Origin: Candidatus Methylomirabilota bacterium
Lineage (GTDB): Bacteria > Methylomirabilota > Methylomirabilia > Rokubacteriales > CSP1-6
NCBI GenBank assembly: GCA_035315345.1
Contig: DATFYA010000058.1
Coordinates: 1-63,883, forward strand
DNA: 63,883 nt
Direction of reading: 5' to 3'
The translations under genes and the position numbers were made by a program. The notes below the pieces were generated by a model. It ran no database searches. It saw only the letters and a program-made list of their open reading frames with translations, and had not been told where the DNA came from. Shown piece after piece: positions 33,203-41,280 of this stretch; positions within the stretch are counted from its first letter, which is position 1; each line of letters opens with the position of its first letter.

Positions 33203-34816
33203 CTAGTCCTGCACCAGCTTCAGGAACTGCTGGGTCCTCGCCTCGCGCGGCCGCTCCAGCACCTGATCGGGGGTGCCCTCCTCGACGATGCGGCCGTCGG
33301 CCATGAACACGATACGGTCCGCGACCTCGCGCGCGAAGCGCAACTCGTGGGTGACCACGATCATGGTCATGCCCGCCTCCGCGAGCCGCCGGATGACCGA
33401 CAGCACCTCCGAGACCAGCTCCGGATCGAGCGCGGAGGTCGGCTCGTCGAACAGCATGACCCGGGGCGAGATGGCCAGCGCCCGGGCGATGGCCACGCGC
33501 TGCTGCTGCCCGCCCGAGAGGCGCGACGGCAGGTGATCGGCGTGGTAGGCGAGCCCGACGCTCGACAGCAGCGTGGTGGCCCGCGCCCGCGCCACGTCGG
33601 GGCGTTCGCCGTGCACCCGCACCGGCGCCTCGCAGATGTTCTCCAGCGCGGTGAGATGCTCGAAGAGGTTGAACTGCTGGAACACCATGCCGATGCGAGC
33701 CCGGGCCCGCTCGCGCGCCACGTGCCGCGAGGGACGCAGCGTCCCGTCGACCTGCTCGTAGCCGACGTACTTGCCGCCGACCGTGATCGCCCCGCGGTCC
33801 ACCGCCTCGAGATGCGCGATCAGCCGCAGCAGCGTGCTCTTGCCGGAGCCGCTCGGCCCCATCAGGGTGACCACGTCGCCGCGGCCCACCGTGAAGTCGA
33901 CGCCCTGCAGGATCGCGCGGTGACCGTACGACTTCCAGACGTCGGTGCAGCGCACGAACGGCCCGTCCGGGTCGCCCTCGACCCGCGCGGCCTGCGCGCC
34001 GACCAGCTCCACCAGGTCCACGCGCGCGCCGTTGCCCGTCGAGACGCCCGCGCGGGCCGTCGCGGCGGCCGGCGCCGCCGACGACGGCGCCTCGGCCGGA
34101 GCCGGGCGAAAGCGGAATCCGAAGAAGCGCCCAAGCGCGGTCTCGCCGCGCGGACGCCGGCTGCGGTCGACGTCCGGGCTCACCCGGCGCTCGAGCACGA
34201 ACTGCACGCCCGCGATCAGGGTGGTGACGGTGAGATACATCACCCCCGCCGCCGCGAACACCGGGAAGAACTTGAAGTTCTGCGCCACGATCTGCTGGCT
34301 GCGCAGGGTCAGCTCGTTCACCGCGATGACCGATGCGAGCGAGGTGCCCTTCAGCACGCTGATCGCATCGTTGCCCACCGCGGGCAGGATGGCCCGCATC
34401 GCCTGCGGCAGGACGATGCGGCGCAGGGTGAGCAGCGACCCCATGCCGAGCGAGGCGGCGGCCAGGGTCTGGTTGCGGCTCACCGAGAGGATGCCGCCGC
34501 GGATGATCTCGCCCGCGAAGGCGGCCTCGTTCAGCGAGAAGCCGATGATCGCGGTGGTCACTGGCGGCATCACGATGCCGATGTACGGCAGGGCGTCGAA
34601 CAGGAACACCAGCTGCAGCAGCACCGGCGTCCCCCGGATCAGCCACACGTAGGTCCAGGCCAGCCCGGAGAGCACCCGGTAGGGCGACAGCCGCATCAGG
34701 GCGATGAGCAGGCCGAGCGCGAGGCCGCCCACCATCGAGGCCGCGAAGATCCGCAGGGTGAGCCACATCCCCTCCAGCAGGAAGGGGAAGGTCAGATACT
34801 GGAGGAAGGCCTCCAT
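33203..34816 (-). CDS. Amino-acid ABC transporter, permease fused to ATP-binding subunit
   Basis: A 537-residue fusion. Residues 1-210 are a HisM/GlnP-type permease ([40 protein letters not shown]); 211-270 are an Ala/Pro-rich linker; 285-537 are the ATPase with Walker [10 protein letters not shown] (320-328), signature LSGGQQQR, Walker [13 protein letters not shown]. Such proteins import polar amino acids or related compounds. It follows the binding-protein gene with a 34-bp gap, inside the GntR/hydantoinase operon. Confidence 0.92.
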   Translation of the reverse strand: MEAFLQYLTFPFLLEGMWLTLRIFAASMVGGLALGLLIALMRLSPYRVLSGLAWTYVWLIRGTPVLLQLVFLFDALPYIGIVMPPVTTAIIGFSLNEAAFAGEIIRGGILSVSRNQTLAAASLGMGSLLTLRRIVLPQAMRAILPAVGNDAISVLKGTSLASVIAVNELTLRSQQIVAQNFKFFPVFAAAGVMYLTVTTLIAGVQFVLERRVSPDVDRSRRPRGETALGRFFGFRFRPAPAEAPSSAAPAAATARAGVSTGNGARVDLVELVGAQAARVEGDPDGPFVRCTDVWKSYGHRAILQGVDFTVGRGDVVTLMGPSGSGKSTLLRLIAHLEAVDRGAITVGGKYVGYEQVDGTLRPSRHVARERARARIGMVFQQFNLFEHLTALENICEAPVRVHGERPDVARARATTLLSSVGLAYHADHLPSRLSGGQQQRVAIARALAISPRVMLFDEPTSALDPELVSEVLSVIRRLAEAGMTMIVVTHELRFAREVADRIVFMADGRIVEEGTPDQVLERPREARTQQFLKLVQD

Positions 34817-34850
34817 GTCCCCGCGGCCTCGCGGCCTCTAGACCACCAGG

Positions 34851-35705
34851 TTAGCGGCCGACCTCGACCGGGATCGCGAGCGTCGGATCGATCCCGTTCT
34901 TCTGCATGAGGGCCTTCTGGGTACCGTTGGCCTGCAGCTCGGTGATCGCGTCACTGACCGCCTTCACCAGCTCGTCGTTGCCCTTCTTCACCGCCACCCC
35001 GATCTTGATGCCGCTGCGGAAGTAGTAGGCCCGTTCGAACTTGTCGGGGTTGGTCCGCACCACCTGGTCGACGAGCACCACGTCGTACATCGACACGTCG
35101 GCCCGATCGTTCTCGATGGCGCGAGACGTGGCGGGGGCGTTCGGGTACGGGGTGATCTCGATCGCGGGCTTGCCCGCGGCCACGCACTTGGCGCTCGCGT
35201 CCTGGAAGCCCTTGTCCTCCACCGTGCCCAGGATCGGAGCCGCGCGCTTGCCGCACACGTCCTCGATGGTCTTGATGCCCTTCGGATTGCCCTTCTTCAC
35301 GATGCCCGCGGTGCCGGTGGTCGCATAGTTGACGAAGTCGGCGGCCTGGGCGCGTGCCGGCGTGTAATAGATATTCGACCAGACGAGCTGGATCTGGTTG
35401 GCCTGCAGCGTCGGGATCAGGGTGCCGAAGTCGAGGCCGACCAGCTCGTACTTCAACCCGAGGCACTTCATGGCCGCGTCCACCATGTCCGGATCTTGAC
35501 CGATGATCTTGCTCGGATTGTTCGGGTCCCGGTACATGATCGGAGGCAGCGTCGGATCGAGCCCGACCTTCAAGGTCTTCCCCGCGAGCCCCGGATACCT
35601 GGTCGCCACCTTGTCGGGCTCGCACGCCGCCTGCGCCGGCCCCGCCGCCAGCCCGAGCATCGCCCCCACCAGCCCCGCCAGAACCATCCGCCCGATGTGC
35701 GTCAT
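34851..35705 (-). CDS. Polar amino-acid-type ABC substrate-binding protein
   Basis: A 284-residue periplasmic protein with a Sec signal (LAGLVGAMLGLAAGPAQA) and the SBP family 3 pattern: KVGLDPTLPPIMYRD, IIGQDPDMVDAAMKCLGLKY, SNIYYTPARAQAADFV, GSLAEDK-like variant GTVEDKGFQ. It should deliver an amino acid or hydantoin-derived compound to the fused permease-ATPase downstream. Confidence 0.9.
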   Translation of the reverse strand: MTHIGRMVLAGLVGAMLGLAAGPAQAACEPDKVATRYPGLAGKTLKVGLDPTLPPIMYRDPNNPSKIIGQDPDMVDAAMKCLGLKYELVGLDFGTLIPTLQANQIQLVWSNIYYTPARAQAADFVNYATTGTAGIVKKGNPKGIKTIEDVCGKRAAPILGTVEDKGFQDASAKCVAAGKPAIEITPYPNAPATSRAIENDRADVSMYDVVLVDQVVRTNPDKFERAYYFRSGIKIGVAVKKGNDELVKAVSDAITELQANGTQKALMQKNGIDPTLAIPVEVGR

Positions 35706-35753
35706 CTCCAGCCTCCGTTCCTCGCGACTACCGGTGCACTGCAGTCCCGGGCA

Positions 35754-37133
35754 CTACGCGCCCGTCTTGCTCCGCTGGCGCAGCAGGTGCCGGCCCCGCC
35801 CCGCCTCGCTCACCAGCTGCCCGTCGCGCGCGACGACCTCGCCCCGCGAAAGCGTCAGCACCGGGAGGCCGCGCAGCTGGAACCCGTTGAACGGGTCGTA
35901 GCCGGCGCGCGAGTGCAGGCGCCGCTCGTCCACCACCGCGGTACGGGCCGGGTCGAAGAGCACCATGTCCGCATCGCCGCCCACCGCGATCGTGCCCTTC
36001 CGCGGGTAGAGCCCGAAGATGCGCGCCGGATTGGTCGAGAACGCGGCCACGAAGGTCTGGAGCTCGATCCGGCCCCCGCTCACGCCCTCGGAGTAGATCA
36101 CCCGCATCTCGGTCTCGAGGCCCGGCACCCCGTAGGGGATCCGCGTGAAGTCAGCCGCACCCTCCGCCTTCTGCTCCACCGTCCACGAGGTGTTGTCGCT
36201 GCCGATGGCCTGGATGTCACCCGAGCGCAGGCCCTCCCACAGCGCGGACTGGTCGCGCGCGGTGCGGAGCGGCGGGGCGCCGACGAACTTCGCGGCCTCG
36301 GTGCCGCCGGCCGCGTAACGGTCCTCGGTGAGGGCCAGGTAGATCGGCCGCGTCTCGGCCCAGATCCGCAGGCCGCGCCGGCGCGCCCGGCTCACCGCCT
36401 CCAGCGCGTCGGCGCACGAGAGGTGCACGATGTAGATCTCGGCATCCACCAGCGCCGCGTACTCGATGGCCCGGCGGGTCGCCTCCGCCTCGGCGGCCGC
36501 GGGTCGGCTCTGCGCGTAGTAGCGCGGATCGCGCCGGCCGGCGGCCAGCAGGTTGCGCGTGCAGTGATCGAGCATGTCGCCGTTCTCGGCGTGCACGTTG
36601 ACGATGACCCCGACCTGGCGGGCGGCCTCGAACACCCGGAGCAGCGCCTCGTCGGCGATCCGGAACTCGTTGATCATGAACACCTTGAGGCTCGGATAGC
36701 CGAAGTCGACCAACCGCGGGATCTCGGCGAGGGTCGCGTCGCTCGCATCCCCGACGATGACGTGGAAGCCGTAGTCGATGTGCGAGCGTCCGACCGCCTT
36801 GGCCTTCCACGCCTCGATGGCCCCGGTGAGCGTCTGGCCGCGCCCCTGCCAGGCGTAGTCGCAGATCGTGGTCACCCCGCCGCAGGCCGCCGCGGCGGTG
36901 CCGGACTCGAAGTCGTCGGCGGTGCGGACGCTGCCGACCTCGGCGTCCAGGTGCGTGTGCACGTCCACCCCGCCCGGGAGGACGAGCAGCCCGGTGGCAT
37001 CGATCTCGCGGCGCCCCGGCGGGAGCGAGGGCGCGAGGGCGGTGATGGTCCCGCCGTCGACGCCCACGTCGGCCCGAAAAGACGCGCTGGCCGTCGCCAC
37101 CGTGCCGCCGCGGACCACCAGCTCGTGGCTCAT
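35754..37133 (-). CDS. Dihydropyrimidinase / hydantoinase-family amidohydrolase
   Basis: A 459-residue cyclic amidohydrolase with the full binuclear metal set: H59 and H61 (DVHTHLD), carboxylated Lys150 (LKVFMI), H181 (VHAENG), H237 (VHLSC) and D313 (GSDN). It should open the ring of dihydropyrimidines, hydantoins or related cyclic amides. ATG 37133 overlaps the GntR stop (ATGA). Together with the importer and formamidase remnant it points to use of cyclic amides as nitrogen source. Confidence 0.9.
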   Translation of the reverse strand: MSHELVVRGGTVATASASFRADVGVDGGTITALAPSLPPGRREIDATGLLVLPGGVDVHTHLDAEVGSVRTADDFESGTAAAACGGVTTICDYAWQGRGQTLTGAIEAWKAKAVGRSHIDYGFHVIVGDASDATLAEIPRLVDFGYPSLKVFMINEFRIADEALLRVFEAARQVGVIVNVHAENGDMLDHCTRNLLAAGRRDPRYYAQSRPAAAEAEATRRAIEYAALVDAEIYIVHLSCADALEAVSRARRRGLRIWAETRPIYLALTEDRYAAGGTEAAKFVGAPPLRTARDQSALWEGLRSGDIQAIGSDNTSWTVEQKAEGAADFTRIPYGVPGLETEMRVIYSEGVSGGRIELQTFVAAFSTNPARIFGLYPRKGTIAVGGDADMVLFDPARTAVVDERRLHSRAGYDPFNGFQLRGLPVLTLSRGEVVARDGQLVSEAGRGRHLLRQRSKTGA

Positions 37134-37831
37134 CGCGCGTCCGGATCGGGGGCCGAGTCCACCGGCAGGAGCGGAGCGATCTCGTCGTAGAAGCGCAGGA
37201 GGTGGGCCCGCAGCCCGTGCTCCACCGCGGCCAGATCGCCCCGCCTGAGCGCGGTGACGATGTCGGCGTGCTCGTCGAGGGCGCGCAGGTCGCGGCCGAC
37301 GCGGGTGAACGCGAAGTGCTGGTAGCGCCGCTGGTGGCGCTTCAAGCTCTCGTGGATCTGCGCGACCTTGCGATTGCCGGAGGCGGCGACCAGGATGTCG
37401 TGGAACCCGAGCCCCAGCTCGAAGTTCGCCTCGAGATCGACCTGCGCGCCGGCCGCGCGCGCTCGATTCACCTGCTCCTCCATCGCCTGCAGCGCCGCGT
37501 CGTCGAGTCGCTCGATGGCCAGCCGGGCCGCGAAGCACTCCAGCATAATTCGCACGTCGAGCATGTCGCGCAGGTCCGCCGCGCTCAGGTCACTCACCCG
37601 CGCCCCGCGATAGGCCAGCGAGGTGATCAGCCCTTCCGTCTCGAGAATGCGGATGGCCTCGCGCAGCGGCGAGCGGCTCACCCCGAGCAGCGCCACCAGC
37701 TCGCGCTCCCGGATGCGCTCGCCCGGCTTGAGCCGGCCGGCGATGATGGCGTCCCGGAGCGCGTCGACGACGCGCTCGCGGATCAGCCCCGGGTCGGTGA
37801 ACCGGATTCGCGATTGGGAGTCCTGGCTCAA
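37130..37831 (-). CDS. GntR-family transcriptional regulator (FCD/FadR type)
   Basis: A 233-residue regulator. The winged helix occupies residues 15-80 (RLKPGERIRERELVALLGVS, SPLREAIRILETEGLI) and the FCD ligand domain 85-225 (DLRDMLDVRIMLE, FHDILVAASGNRKV, DEHADIVTALRRGD). It is first in the operon with the hydantoinase and importer, whose substrate or product it probably senses. A palindromic TTGTATACCA lies just upstream of its start and suggests autoregulation. Confidence 0.92.
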   Translation of the reverse strand: MSQDSQSRIRFTDPGLIRERVVDALRDAIIAGRLKPGERIRERELVALLGVSRSPLREAIRILETEGLITSLAYRGARVSDLSAADLRDMLDVRIMLECFAARLAIERLDDAALQAMEEQVNRARAAGAQVDLEANFELGLGFHDILVAASGNRKVAQIHESLKRHQRRYQHFAFTRVGRDLRALDEHADIVTALRRGDLAAVEHGLRAHLLRFYDEIAPLLPVDSAPDPDAR

Positions 37832-37841
37832 AGGTGGTCGA

Positions 37842-37851
37842 TTGTATACCA
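37842..37851. promoter_or_regulatory. Candidate GntR/FadR-type operator
   Basis: TTGTATACCA (on the other strand TGGTATACAA) fits the TNGT-Nx-ACNA half-site pattern of FadR-subfamily GntR regulators around a perfect GTATAC core. It begins 11 bp upstream of the regulator's ATG and faces the divergent Tam gene 57 bp away, so it could control both directions. Confidence 0.5.
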
Positions 37852-37907
37852 GGCGCCGCGGAGACCCGTCAACGGCAAATGGATGGGATCAGGAGTATTC
37901 TTCCCGG

Positions 37908-38675
37908 GTGGCCTGGGACCCCGCGCAGTACCTGAAGTTCGCCGACCACCGGCTGCGGCCGGCGATCGACCTGCTGAACCGCGTGGCCCTCGACCATCCC
38001 GGCGAGGTCTACGACCTGGGCGCCGGCGCCGGCAACGTGACCCGCCTGATCAAGGAGCGCTGGCCCGAGGCCCGGGTCACCGGCGTGGACGACTCGCAGG
38101 CCATGCTCGCCAAGGCCGCGGCCACCGCCCCGACCATCATCTGGCAGCACGCGGATCTGGCGACCTGGCGCGCGCCACGGCCCGCCGATCTCATCTATTC
38201 CAATGCCGCGCTCCACTGGCTCGCCGGGCACGAGCGCCTGTTCCCCGCCCTGCTGGAAGGCCTGACCGCCGGCGGGATGCTCGCGGTACAGATGCCGCGC
38301 AACTTCGGGGCGCGCTCGCACACCGCCATCTCCGAGGCGGCGCTGGCGGGGCCCTGGCGCGGCCGGCTCGAGCCGCTGCTGCGGCCCGCGCCGGTGGCCG
38401 ACCCGGATTTCTACTACGACGTGCTGGCTTCGAAGGTGGCTTCGCTCGACATATGGGAGACCGAATACCTGCAGATCCTGGAAGGCGCCGATCCGGTCAA
38501 GGAGTGGACGAAGGGCACCTGGCTCCGGCCGCTCCTCGACGCGCTGGAGGAGCCCGAGCGCGGCCGCTTCGAAGCCGCCTACGCCGCGCTGGTGGCCCGC
38601 GCCTACCCGCCCCGCCCGGACGGGCGCACGCTGTTCCCGTTCCGGCGTCTCTTCATCGTGGCGCGAGCGCGCTGA
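37908..38675 (+). CDS. tam: Trans-aconitate 2-methyltransferase
   Basis: A 255-residue SAM-dependent methyltransferase that follows E. coli Tam closely in length and motifs: WDPAQYLKFADHRLRPA, SAM-binding DLGAGAGN (36-43), LIYSNAALHWLAGHERLFP, LAVQMPRNF, DIWETEYLQIL, and the end FRRLFIVARAR. Tam methylates trans-aconitate, an inhibitor of the citric acid cycle. Start is GTG 37908; an AGGAG lies 12 bp upstream. The MenC-type gene follows 3 bp downstream. Confidence 0.9.
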   Translation: MAWDPAQYLKFADHRLRPAIDLLNRVALDHPGEVYDLGAGAGNVTRLIKERWPEARVTGVDDSQAMLAKAAATAPTIIWQHADLATWRAPRPADLIYSNAALHWLAGHERLFPALLEGLTAGGMLAVQMPRNFGARSHTAISEAALAGPWRGRLEPLLRPAPVADPDFYYDVLASKVASLDIWETEYLQILEGADPVKEWTKGTWLRPLLDALEEPERGRFEAAYAALVARAYPPRPDGRTLFPFRRLFIVARAR

Positions 38676-38678
38676 CCC

Positions 38679-39797
38679 GTGAAGATCGACGCGATCGACA
38701 TCTACTGGCTGAAGCTGCCGCTGGCCTTCGTCTGGCGCACCTCCTACGCGGACCAGCACGTCACCGACACGATCCTCGTCCGCATGGAGAGCGACGGGCA
38801 CTACGCGTGGGGCGAGAGCTGCCCGCCCTACATCCCGGGCTACTCGGCCGAGCACACCCTGGCCACCTACCACACGCTGCGCGAGCACATGGCGCCGCGG
38901 ATCATCGGCCAGAGCCTCGAGACGTCGCGCGACCTGCTCGACCGGCTGGGCTTCATCAAGGGCAACCAGTTCGCGCGGGCCGCGCTGGACATCACCTGGT
39001 GGGTGCTCGAGGCCAAGCGGCGGGGGCTGCCGCTCCACCGGGCTCTCGGCGGCACCGCGGACCGGGTCGCGGTCGGAGCCGACTTCGGCGTCCAGGACTC
39101 GCTCGACGTCCTGATGGAGAAGATCGCCGGGGCCATCGAGGCGGGCTTCCCCCGCATCAAGCTCAAGTTCCGCCCGGGCTGGGACCTCCCCATGGTAGAG
39201 GCGGTGCGCTCGACCTTCCCGCGGTTCACCTTCCACATCGACTGCAACGCCGCGTACGGGCCGGCCGATACCGAGCTGTTCCGCTCGCTGGACCGGTTCG
39301 GCCTCGCCATGATCGAGCAGCCGCTCGCCGACGACGGCATGAGCCTGGTCAACCACGCCGACCTGCAGCGGCGCATCGAGACGCCGGTGTGCCTCGACGA
39401 GAGCGCCCACAGCCTGGCCCACGTGCAGGCCGCCATCCGCCTCGGGAGCTGCCGGGTCGTGAACGTCAAGATGGCCCGCGTGGGCGGCCTGACCGAGTCC
39501 CGCGACATCCAGGCCCTCTGCGCCCAGCACGGCATCCCGTGCTGGATCGGCGGGATGCTCGAGAGCGCGGTCGGCGGCGCGATCTGCGCCGAGCTGGCGA
39601 CGCTGCCCAACTTCACCTACCCGGGCGACATCTTCCCGTCGTCGTACTTCTACACCAACGACCTGGGCAAGCCCGAGATCGTGCTGAGCGGGCCCGGCGA
39701 GGTGGCGACATCCACCGTGCCGGGCATCGCCCAGGAGCCGGATCCCGATCTGCTGAAGCGCTGGACCGCGGAGCACGCCTCGTTCCGGGCAGATTGA
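38679..39797 (+). CDS. Enolase-superfamily protein, MenC / N-succinylamino-acid racemase type
   Basis: A 372-residue enolase-superfamily enzyme with the complete catalytic set of the MLE/OSBS/NSAR branch: K161-x-K163, metal ligands D188, E213 and D240, and K264. The IKLKFRPGWD-type segment and length point to o-succinylbenzoate synthase or N-succinylamino-acid racemase; sequence alone cannot separate these, and no menaquinone genes are nearby. GTG 38679 is 3 bp after the tam stop, so both are one operon. Confidence 0.85.
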   Translation: MKIDAIDIYWLKLPLAFVWRTSYADQHVTDTILVRMESDGHYAWGESCPPYIPGYSAEHTLATYHTLREHMAPRIIGQSLETSRDLLDRLGFIKGNQFARAALDITWWVLEAKRRGLPLHRALGGTADRVAVGADFGVQDSLDVLMEKIAGAIEAGFPRIKLKFRPGWDLPMVEAVRSTFPRFTFHIDCNAAYGPADTELFRSLDRFGLAMIEQPLADDGMSLVNHADLQRRIETPVCLDESAHSLAHVQAAIRLGSCRVVNVKMARVGGLTESRDIQALCAQHGIPCWIGGMLESAVGGAICAELATLPNFTYPGDIFPSSYFYTNDLGKPEIVLSGPGEVATSTVPGIAQEPDPDLLKRWTAEHASFRAD

Positions 39798-40003
39798 CCG
39801 AGTCGCATCTGCGCGGGTTCAACCATGCCCGCGGTTGCCGCGGCTGATCGCTCCCCGCGTTTTCGCGATATCGAAGATTTCCACCCATGCCGGGGGGTGG
39901 CATCCTGATTGCTGTGCTCAAACGCGGTGTCATGCACTCTTCACTGGGCTGCCATCCGGACGTCGTGAGCCGGGGCTAGTCTTCCGGCAATGAGGAGGCG
40001 AGC
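39798..40003. other. Intergenic region with sigma-54-like site
   Basis: About 200 bp between the MenC-type gene and the 64-aa gene. AT content is a little higher around 39855-39930 (TTTTCGCGATATCGAAGATT). The only recognisable signal is the -24/-12 element at 39898-39913. Confidence 0.5.
39898..39913 (+). promoter_or_regulatory. Candidate sigma-54 (RpoN) promoter
   Basis: TGGCATCCTGATTGCT: GG and GC separated by 10 bp as in TGGCACG-N4-TTGCW. It differs from the site at 8188 only in the spacer. It lies about 90 bp upstream of the 64-aa gene at 40004. Confidence 0.5.
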
Positions 40004-40198
40004 ATGAGTCATCGTGAGCACGCGGCAGCGGTCGCCAGTCGGTTCGAAGGCCGATGCACCTGCGCGGGCATGGACGGCGGCGTCGATTGCCCCTGGTGCC
40101 AGGTGTTCTACGACGTGCTGCGGGGCCATCCCCTGGTTGCGCCGCCCGCGCACCGGCGGCTGCCGAGCCTCACCACGGTGGGCTCGGAGGAGGCCTGA
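40004..40198 (+). CDS. Small Cys-rich protein (64 aa)
   Basis: ATG 40004 follows GAGGAGG, a strong ribosome site. The protein has CTCAGMDGGVDCPWC in the first half, four cysteines that could hold a zinc ion or form disulfides, and a Pro/Leu-rich tail. No signal peptide and no family recognised. The upstream sigma-54-like element and isolated position suggest conditional expression. Confidence 0.6.
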   Translation: MSHREHAAAVASRFEGRCTCAGMDGGVDCPWCQVFYDVLRGHPLVAPPAHRRLPSLTTVGSEEA

Positions 40199-40211
40199 TC
40201 CTCCGCGTCGG

Positions 40212-40940
40212 CTAGGCGAGCCGCTGGCGCGGCTGTCGACTCGCGTGCAGGTGCCGCTGCAGGAACGGGATCAGCTTGTCCCAGGCGTCCCGCGCGGGCC
40301 CCTCGCGGTAGCGCTCGTCATTGGTGAAGTTCAGGAACGCGTGGCCGGCCCCGTCGTAGCGATGAAACTCGTGAGCCTTCTTGTACCGGTCGAGGTGAGC
40401 GGAGATCTTGTCCACGTCGGCCGGCGACGGGTTGGTGTCGTCGTTGCCGAAGAAGCCCGCGATCGGACAGTGCACGTAGGGCGTGAGATCGAACGGGGTC
40501 GGGCCGTTGCCCCACGCCTTCATGATGTTGCCGCCATAGAACACACCCGCCGCCTTGAACACCGGCTTCGACGCGGCCATCAGGTAGGCCACCCGCCCGC
40601 CCATGCAGAAGCCGATGATGCCGACGTCGCCCAGCTGGGTGTCCTTCAGGCGGCGCGCGTAGTTCACCGCGGCGTTGACGTCGCTGATGACCTCGGGATC
40701 CCGCAGCCGGCCGATGCGGGTCATCATGTCGCCATCCTCGGGCTGCCGGTGGTAGAGATCCGGCGCGATGGCGAGGTAGCCCTGCTGGCTGAGGGTCTCG
40801 ACCCGGTCCTCGATGAACCGGTCGACACCCGGTCCGTGCTGGATCACGATCACCGCGGGGAATGCCCGGCCGAGGCTCGGCATCCCCACGTAGAGGCGCA
40901 TCGGTGAGCCATCGACGTCGATGCGGTCCCACTGCGCCAT
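40212..40940 (-). CDS. Dienelactone hydrolase family protein
   Basis: A 242-residue alpha/beta hydrolase with the DLH triad: Cys112 in IGFCMGGRVAYL, Asp167/168 in GNDDTNP and His200 in GAGHAFLNF. DLH enzymes open dienelactone rings in chloroaromatic degradation, though many relatives have other esters as substrates. ATG 40940 follows GGGGGAGG. An intrinsic terminator lies only 31 bp upstream of the start, so expression is probably controlled by read-through of that terminator. Confidence 0.9.
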   Translation of the reverse strand: MAQWDRIDVDGSPMRLYVGMPSLGRAFPAVIVIQHGPGVDRFIEDRVETLSQQGYLAIAPDLYHRQPEDGDMMTRIGRLRDPEVISDVNAAVNYARRLKDTQLGDVGIIGFCMGGRVAYLMAASKPVFKAAGVFYGGNIMKAWGNGPTPFDLTPYVHCPIAGFFGNDDTNPSPADVDKISAHLDRYKKAHEFHRYDGAGHAFLNFTNDERYREGPARDAWDKLIPFLQRHLHASRQPRQRLA

Positions 40941-40970
40941 GCCGCGCCTCCCCCTACAAACGCCCGTGAG

Positions 40971-41013
40971 AAAAACGGCCCGGAGGCGGAACCGGTCTGC
41001 CGCCTGCCGGGCC
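40971..41013 (-). terminator. Intrinsic terminator in the dienelactone hydrolase leader
   Basis: On the minus strand, GGCCCGG and GGCGG pair with CCGCC and CCGGGCC (12 bp with a small internal bulge, 10-nt loop), followed by G and five T residues (40971-40975). This is a textbook Rho-independent terminator placed 31 bp before the start codon, leaving no room for a separate promoter beyond about 30 bp. Confidence 0.75.
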
Positions 41014-41014
41014 T

Positions 41015-41100
41015 CGGTTTCTCGCGCGCAGGATCCACGTCCTGCGGCATGTCCCGACCGTGGGCCGGGATGTCGTCGTGCCTCTCAGCTGGATGAGCGC
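41015..41100 (-). ncRNA. Structured leader segment preceding the terminator
   Basis: Between the 18-codon ORF and the terminator the minus-strand RNA can form several hairpins: CATCCCG with CGGGA-TG around 41049-41075 and a perfect GCAGGA / TCCTGC hairpin at 41028-41045. I recognise no known riboswitch class; the CTCATCCAG start recalls the S-box but the rest of that consensus is absent. Confidence 0.4.
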
Positions 41101-41104
41101 GCCA

Positions 41105-41161
41105 TCAGGCCGGACTCACGCCCGATGACGCGCCGTGCTCGTCGGGTGGCGTGTTCTCCAT
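41105..41161 (-). CDS. 18-codon leader ORF with strong ribosome site
   Basis: ATG 41161 follows AAGGAAGGAG with 6-bp spacing, one of the best ribosome sites in the window, and encodes MENTPPDEHGASSGVSPA. The composition is not enriched in one amino acid as a classical attenuation peptide would be. It lies between the 30-bp palindrome (41188) and the hairpins and terminator that precede the dienelactone hydrolase. It may be a leader peptide or a tiny protein of an independent small transcript. Confidence 0.45.
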   Translation of the reverse strand: MENTPPDEHGASSGVSPA

Positions 41162-41187
41162 CCTGATCTCCTTCCTTGGTGCACTGC

Positions 41188-41217
41188 GCGACGGATGCCG
41201 GCGCCGGCATCCGTCGC
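41188..41217. repeat. Perfect 30-bp palindrome
   Basis: GCGACGGATGCC, GGCGCC, GGCATCCGTCGC: both arms are exact complements and the centre is itself palindromic. On the plus strand it is followed by TTT. It could be an operator, a hairpin at the 5' end of the minus-strand leader RNA, or a plus-strand terminator, although no plus-strand gene precedes it. Confidence 0.7.
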
Positions 41218-41244
41218 TTTCAGCAAAACGCTGCCGGGCGGTCG

Positions 41245-41274
41245 TTGTCAAGCGGGAAGGCGGGCGAGTACACT
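41245..41274 (+). promoter_or_regulatory. Sigma-70-type promoter, possibly leaderless
   Basis: TTGTCA (41245-41250), 18-bp spacer, TACACT (41269-41274). Initiation 6-7 bp downstream would fall on the ATG at 41281, giving a leaderless message; no ribosome site is present there, which agrees. Confidence 0.45.
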
Positions 41275-41280
41275 TTGTCC

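Noticed and set aside
41015-41100. SAM (S-box) riboswitch suggested by CTCATCCAG
   Set aside because: The conserved GGAGGGA, GGCCC, TGAAGCC and GGCAACC segments are absent.
41010-41115. Hammerhead-ribozyme-like strings (CTGATGG and GAAACC) in the leader upstream of the dienelactone hydrolase
   Set aside because: The core requires CUGANGA and a closing stem directly before GAAA; here it is CUGAUGG and the stems do not fit.
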